The translations under genes were made by a program, and so were the position numbers. DNA of 7,999 bases from Asaia bogorensis. GTDB lineage: Bacteria > Pseudomonadota > Alphaproteobacteria > Acetobacterales > Acetobacteraceae. Shown in pieces: positions 6,064-7,999 of this stretch. Position 1 is the stretch's first letter. Every line of letters begins with the position of its first letter. The stretch spans positions 1 to 7,999 of the forward strand of contig CAMCEP010000119.1 in assembly GCA_945873675.1 (NCBI GenBank). The letters run 5' to 3'. The notes below the pieces were generated by a model, which saw only the letters and a list, made by a program, of their open reading frames with translations, did not search any database and was not told the DNA's origin.

Positions 6064-7149
6064 ATGTATGTCGCAGTCAAAGGTGGCGAGAAAGCAATCA
6101 GCGCTGCTCATGCCTGGTTGGATGAAACGCGCCGCGGCGATACGGCGCTGCCTGAACTGAGCGTCGAGCAGATTGAACAGCAATTGGCGCTTGCCGTTGA
6201 TCGCGTCATGGCAGAAGGTTCCTGCCATGATCGGTTCCTTGCCGCGCTTGCCATCAAACAGGCCAAGGGTGATCTGATCGAAGCGGCGTTTCTGCTGCGC
6301 GCCTACCGTACCACCTTGCCGCGCTTTGGTGCCTCACTCCCGCTTGAGACCAGCCGCATGCGGCTCCGTCGGCGCATCAGCGCGACTTATAAGGATTTGC
6401 CGGGCGGGCAGGTTTTGGGCCCGACCTTTGATTACACGCATCGCCTGTTGGATTTCGCCCTTGCCGCCGAAGGGCGCGATGCATCCTCCACCCCGGAAGC
6501 GCCTGCAAATGGGGCGGATGTGCCGCGTGTCACTGAAATCCTCGCGCGCGAAGGTTTGATGCAGCGTGAAAACACGGCCGAGGCAGAACCCGGCGACCTG
6601 ACGCGCGAACCGCTCAGCTTCCCTGCATCACGCCCAGTGCGACTGCAAAATCTGGCGCGCGGAGATGAGGGTTTTCTACTTGCGCTCGGTTATTCCACGC
6701 AGCGCGGCTATGGCAATGCGCATCCCTTCGTGGGTGAAATCCGCGTGGGCCATATCGGCGTTGAAATCACGCCGCCCGAACTGGGCTTCGCCATTGATAT
6801 CGGCGATATCGGCATCACCGAATGCCAGATGGTCAATCAATTCAAGGGTAGCCGCACGGAACCCGCACAATTTACCCGCGGCTATGGCTTGGTTTTTGGC
6901 CATGGGGAACGGCGTGCGATGTCCATGGCATTGGTTGATCGCGGGCTTCGGGCACGCGAATTGGGCGAAGAGGCGGATGCGCCGGCCCAGCAGGAAGAAT
7001 TTGTGCTGTATCATTCAGACAATATCGAAGCAACCGGCTTTGTGGAGCATCTGAAGCTGCCGCATTACGTTGATTTCCAAAGCGAATTGGAAAACCTGCG
7101 TACCATTCGCCGCGCTGCCGAGTCCGAATTGCGGGAGGCCGCGGAATGA
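6064..7149 (+). CDS. phnI: PhnI, ribose 1-phosphonate 5-triphosphate synthase subunit of C-P lyase
   Basis: Largest core subunit (361 aa; E. coli about 354). It has nucleosidase activity and, with PhnG and PhnH, couples phosphonate to the C1 of ATP ribose. Conserved features: MYVAVKGGEKAI start, an N-terminal helical part with HDRFLAALAIKQAKGDLIEA (55-74), RRISATYKDLPGGQVLGPTF (103-122) and DYTHRLLDFAL, then RGDEGFLLALGYSTQRGYGN (199-218) with AHPF, the GFAIDIGDIGITECQMVNQF block (241-260), RAMSMALVDRGLRAREL (284-300) and HSDNIEATGFVEHLKLPHYV (317-336). GGAGG (6052-6056) is 7 nt before the ATG, one of the best ribosome-binding sites in the operon. Its TGA overlaps the phnJ ATG. The variable stretch at about 136-150 is Ala/Pro-rich and poorly conserved. 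High confidence. Confidence 0.95.
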   Translation: MYVAVKGGEKAISAAHAWLDETRRGDTALPELSVEQIEQQLALAVDRVMAEGSCHDRFLAALAIKQAKGDLIEAAFLLRAYRTTLPRFGASLPLETSRMRLRRRISATYKDLPGGQVLGPTFDYTHRLLDFALAAEGRDASSTPEAPANGADVPRVTEILAREGLMQRENTAEAEPGDLTREPLSFPASRPVRLQNLARGDEGFLLALGYSTQRGYGNAHPFVGEIRVGHIGVEITPPELGFAIDIGDIGITECQMVNQFKGSRTEPAQFTRGYGLVFGHGERRAMSMALVDRGLRARELGEEADAPAQQEEFVLYHSDNIEATGFVEHLKLPHYVDFQSELENLRTIRRAAESELREAAE

Positions 7150-7997
7150 CCGAAGCCGGCTACAACTTCGCCTATTTGGATGAGGCGACAAAGCGCATGA
7201 TCCGCCGCGCCATCCTGAAGGCTGTCGCGATCCCTGGACACCAGATTCCTTTCGGTGCGCGTGAAATGCCGCTGCCTTATGGATGGGGCACGGGCGGCAT
7301 TCAGGTGACGGCCTCCATCCTCGGCCCCGACGACGTGCTGAAGGTGATTGATCAGGGCGCGGATGATACAACCAACGCCGTTTCCATCCGCCGCTTTTTC
7401 ACGCGCGTTGCCGGCATTGCGACCACCGATGCAACTGGTGAGGCGAGCATTATCCAGACGCGCCATCGCATTCCGGAAAAGCCACTCACGGAAAACCAAA
7501 TCCTGGTCTATCAGGTGCCGCAGCCCGAACCGCTTTTCAGGCTGGAACCGCACCGGGCGGAAACGCGCAGGCTGCATGCTTTGGCCGATTACGGGCTAAT
7601 GCATGTGCGACTTTATGAGGATATCGCGCGGCTTGGCCATATCGCGAAAGCCTATGATTATCCGGTGATGGTAAATGAACGTTATCTGATGTCGCCATCG
7701 CCAATCCCAGCCTTTGACAATCCAAAAATGCACCAGATGGCCGCCTTGCAGCTTTTTGGTGCGGGTCGTGAAAAGCGCATCTATGCGGTGCCGCCCTATA
7801 CGCCGGTGCGCAGCCTCGATTTCGAAGACCACCCCTTCCGCCCCATTCGCGCGCCGCATGGTTGCGCGATTTGCGGCAGCACAACCAGCTATTTGGATGA
7901 GTTGGTGACGGATGATGCGGGCGGGCGCGCCTTTATCTGTTCCGATACGGATTACTGCCAGGAACGGCAGCAAGCGCCAAAGGCAGCCGCGGAATGA
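7146..7997 (+). CDS. phnJ: PhnJ, radical-SAM carbon-phosphorus lyase
   Basis: Catalytic subunit that cleaves the C-P bond of 5-phosphoribosyl 1-phosphonate, releasing hydrocarbon and ribose 1,2-cyclic phosphate 5-phosphate. Length 283 aa, as usual. The atypical cluster motif CX2CX21C is intact (Cys240, Cys243, Cys265), and the further Cys271 follows after five residues. Gly31 in VAIPGHQIPFGARE corresponds to the E. coli radical glycine (Gly32), and PYGWGTGGIQVTASILGPDD (44-63) is the family signature. Each key residue is offset by one from E. coli. GGGAGG (7133-7138) sits 7 nt before the ATG, which overlaps the phnI stop. The stop itself overlaps an ATG at 7994. All known functional residues are present, so activity is expected. 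Very confident. Confidence 0.97.
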   Translation: MTEAGYNFAYLDEATKRMIRRAILKAVAIPGHQIPFGAREMPLPYGWGTGGIQVTASILGPDDVLKVIDQGADDTTNAVSIRRFFTRVAGIATTDATGEASIIQTRHRIPEKPLTENQILVYQVPQPEPLFRLEPHRAETRRLHALADYGLMHVRLYEDIARLGHIAKAYDYPVMVNERYLMSPSPIPAFDNPKMHQMAALQLFGAGREKRIYAVPPYTPVRSLDFEDHPFRPIRAPHGCAICGSTTSYLDELVTDDAGGRAFICSDTDYCQERQQAPKAAAE

Positions 7998-7999
7998 CC
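7994..7999 (+). CDS. phnK: Probable first two codons of phnK (partial)
   Basis: The phnJ TGA (7995-7997) overlaps an ATG (7994-7996) followed by ACC, in the same ATGA arrangement used at the phnG/phnH and phnI/phnJ junctions. In almost all C-P lyase operons phnJ is followed by phnK, an ABC-type ATPase that binds the core complex. Only Met-Thr is visible, so the call rests on context alone. Confidence 0.7.

Noticed and set aside
7065..7577. A 170-codon minus-strand ORF across the phnI/phnJ junction
   Set aside because: Antisense to two conserved C-P lyase genes with a coupled ATGA junction; no supporting signal.

Overview
The window is GC-rich DNA whose protein sequences look alphaproteobacterial. 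An Acetobacteraceae/Rhodospirillales-type host (Roseomonas-like) fits best, but that placement is inference from protein flavour, not from a marker gene. No transposase, integrase, tRNA, rRNA or CRISPR array was seen. Coding density is high; the only gaps are about 168 bp, 124 bp and 71 bp.

There are two blocks. The left block (1-2940) is housekeeping: the 5' two-fifths or so of gltX (glutamyl-tRNA synthetase, minus strand, running off the left edge) and a divergent comEC/rec2-type competence membrane protein on the plus strand. The 168-bp spacer between them holds the palindrome GTTGTCGGGACAAC beside a TATATAA box.

The right block (3065-7999) is a carbon-phosphorus (C-P) lyase locus for phosphonate use as a phosphorus source. 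It has a divergent layout. On the minus strand, phnF (GntR/HutC-type repressor) is followed after 2 nt by phnM (triphosphate diphosphatase of the pathway). On the plus strand lie phnG, phnH, phnI and phnJ, tightly coupled (ATGA overlaps at G/H and I/J, a 2-nt gap at H/I), and the window ends on an ATGACC that is very probably the first two codons of phnK. PhnG, PhnH, PhnI and PhnJ form the core complex: PhnI with G and H makes ribose 1-phosphonate 5-triphosphate from ATP and phosphonate, PhnM removes pyrophosphate, and PhnJ, a radical-SAM enzyme, breaks the C-P bond. All four radical/iron-sulfur cysteines and the radical glycine of PhnJ are present, so the system looks functional as far as it is visible.

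Control signals: in the short phnF/phnG spacer two abutting 8-mers (GTCTATAC and GTCGAGAC) overlap the -10 of a plausible phnG promoter, and are the best candidate operator for PhnF. In the 124-bp gap between the convergent comEC and phnM ends there is a perfect GAAC-N7-GAAC, the alphaproteobacterial LexA (SOS) box pattern, overlapping a 9-bp inverted repeat, with no obvious gene for it to control. No clearly new system is present. The orphan SOS-like site, the shared GTC-N2-GAC operator core and the phnFM/phnGHIJ layout are the points most worth checking.
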